A stretch of 5,472 nucleotides of DNA from Lachnospiraceae bacterium (GTDB lineage: Bacteria > Bacillota_A > Clostridia > Lachnospirales > Lachnospiraceae). Both the position numbers and the translations under genes were made by a program. The notes beneath the pieces are model-generated. The model saw nothing but the letters and a program-made list of their open reading frames with translations. It was not told the origin of the DNA and did no database searches. The DNA lies in contig JAGCZE010000271.1 of assembly GCA_017960415.1 (NCBI GenBank), positions 1-5,472 on the forward strand, given 5' to 3'. Positions 4,731 through 5,472 of this stretch are shown here, in pieces; the first letter of the stretch is position 1; every line of letters begins with the position of its first letter.

Positions 4731-5472
4731 TCATTCAAATCTGTTTCCGCCGGCATCGGTGGTTCCGATTACCTTTCCTGTCTTGGCGGTAGGGATCGCA
4801 GGTGAAAGATTCGCACTGTCAATCTTGATCTCATTTTTGGAATTCGGATTCGACAGAATGTTGTCGGTAAAGCTTCCGCTGATGCCTCCGAACATCTTTA
4901 CGGCATTGCCGTCACTTTCGGTCAGACAGTTATTTTTGATCGTATTGCCGCTGATATTGATGATTCCGTTTTTCAGATGCAGGCCTTCACCGTTATTATC
5001 CATGATAAAGCTGTCTGAAACGGTTATCCTTGCGTTATTTCCGTCAACGGTGACCGCGTCTGTTTTGGTCTTGTAAATCCTGCATCCGATGATAGTAACA
5101 TCTGTATTGTCGGACAGATCGACAGCTCTGCCGGTATTTCCCGATAACAGACAATTGTTCATGCTGACCGTTGAACCTGTTCCGATATCCACTCCCTTTG
5201 CGCCGCTGTCGTTGACCGAGCAATCAGTCATTACTGCATTCACCGAACTTCTGATACTGACTCCCTTGCCGCTGTTATCAAGTATCCTGCATCCGGTCAT
5301 GGAAACATCGGAATTCTCGTCTGCATCGATTCCATAAGCTTTACAGCCGCAAACCTCACAATCCGTAAGAATTACCTTGCAATTCCGGGCTATGTCGATA
5401 CCTTTTCCGCCCGCATCCTCGATCTTCACTCCGGTGGCGGTCAGAATCCCGTTGTCCTTGAGATTGATACCC
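4731..5472 (-). CDS. Right-handed beta-helix repeat protein, C-terminal part (partial)
   Basis: The frame is open from base 5471 to a TGA at 4733-4731, so 246 residues are visible and the 5' end is beyond the window. A GTG at 5429 could be taken for a start, but it sits inside a rung and the repeat continues upstream of it, so it is internal. The sequence divides into PbH1-type parallel beta-helix rungs beginning G-[IV]-[DNS]. Six consecutive rungs are exactly 23 residues long (5471 down to 5058), followed by rungs of 24 and 26 residues and a final partial rung. A 35-40-residue tail of different composition ends in TTDAGGNRFE. Rungs 2-6 each carry a cysteine at position 15. Right-handed beta-helices occur in polysaccharide lyases, adhesins and cytoskeletal scaffolds; no catalytic residues can be assigned here. 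No LPXTG sorting signal or membrane segment is seen at the C-terminus. It is the first visible gene of the operon, 28 bases from the membrane-hairpin gene. Confidence 0.88.
   Translation of the reverse strand, partial: GINLKDNGILTATGVKIEDAGGKGIDIARNCKVILTDCEVCGCKAYGIDADENSDVSMTGCRILDNSGKGVSIRSSVNAVMTDCSVNDSGAKGVDIGTGSTVSMNNCLLSGNTGRAVDLSDNTDVTIIGCRIYKTKTDAVTVDGNNARITVSDSFIMDNNGEGLHLKNGIINISGNTIKNNCLTESDGNAVKMFGGISGSFTDNILSNPNSKNEIKIDSANLSPAIPTAKTGKVIGTTDAGGNRFE
4908..5471 (-). repeat. Beta-helix rung repeats (69-base periodicity)
   Basis: Eight successive rungs run on the - strand: 5471-5403, 5402-5334, 5333-5265, 5264-5196, 5195-5127 and 5126-5058 (69 bases each), then 5057-4986 (72) and 4985-4908 (78). 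The protein pattern is conserved (G[IV]D at the start, strand-turn-strand, a hydrophobic residue at 10, Cys at 15 in rungs 2-6, Asn/Gly-rich turn at the end). The DNA has diverged, so this is old internal duplication rather than recent expansion. Confidence 0.85.

Noticed and set aside
4280..5337. + strand frames, one with Pro/Ser/Phe-rich, repeat-like sequence
   Set aside because: They lie opposite the Gly/Asn-rich linker and the beta-helix repeats. The apparent repeat comes from GGN and GAN codons read on the other strand.
5427..5429. GTG codon as the start of the beta-helix protein
   Set aside because: The frame stays open to the window edge and the residues before it (GINLKDNGILTATG) form the first 14 positions of a proper 23-residue rung, so the codon is an internal valine.
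1..5472. CRISPR array, tRNA, rRNA, insertion sequence or attachment site
   Set aside because: No direct repeats with unique spacers, no cloverleaf or CCA-type tRNA end, no rRNA-like sequence, no transposase frame and no flanking target duplications were seen. The only regular repeats are protein-coding beta-helix rungs and the His-rich tract.

Overview
The window looks like chromosomal DNA from a low-to-mid GC Gram-positive anaerobe of the Clostridia, most likely a Lachnospiraceae- or Ruminococcaceae-type gut or rumen bacterium. The basis is the pairing of a DUF3842-type protein with larC, strong purine-rich Shine-Dalgarno sites and a Clostridia-like style of protein. The lineage is an inference; no rRNA or other marker gene is present.

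Left part, + strand (1-1615): the 3' end of a DUF3842-family gene is followed 90 bases later by a complete larC. LarC is the CTP-dependent nickel insertase that finishes the nickel-pincer nucleotide (NPN) cofactor of lactate racemase and related LarA enzymes. It is one unbroken reading frame with a very histidine-rich insert. The other lar genes (larB, larE, larA) are not in this window.

Centre (1616-1699): two transcription units converge on a strong hairpin (1639-1674). It has an A-tract on its left and a T-rich right flank, so it can end transcription from both sides.

Right part, - strand (5472 down to 1700): three genes lie head to tail with no visible internal terminator or promoter and look like one operon. 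In transcription order they are: (1) the C-terminal part of a right-handed beta-helix protein, open at the window edge, with very regular 23-residue rungs and a stacked cysteine column; (2) an 881-residue protein with an N-terminal membrane hairpin, about 580 residues of low-complexity, highly charged and probably disordered sequence, and a C-terminal globular domain of about 235 residues that I do not recognise; (3) a small, acidic, helical protein of 87 residues. None of the three has a function I can name. Together they could be a membrane-tethered scaffold or secretion-like assembly, and this operon is the best candidate here for an undescribed system. That is inference from architecture and gene order only.

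In two genes the longest possible frame is probably not the real one. Shine-Dalgarno positions support starts at 4702 (not 4756) and 1963 (not 1996).
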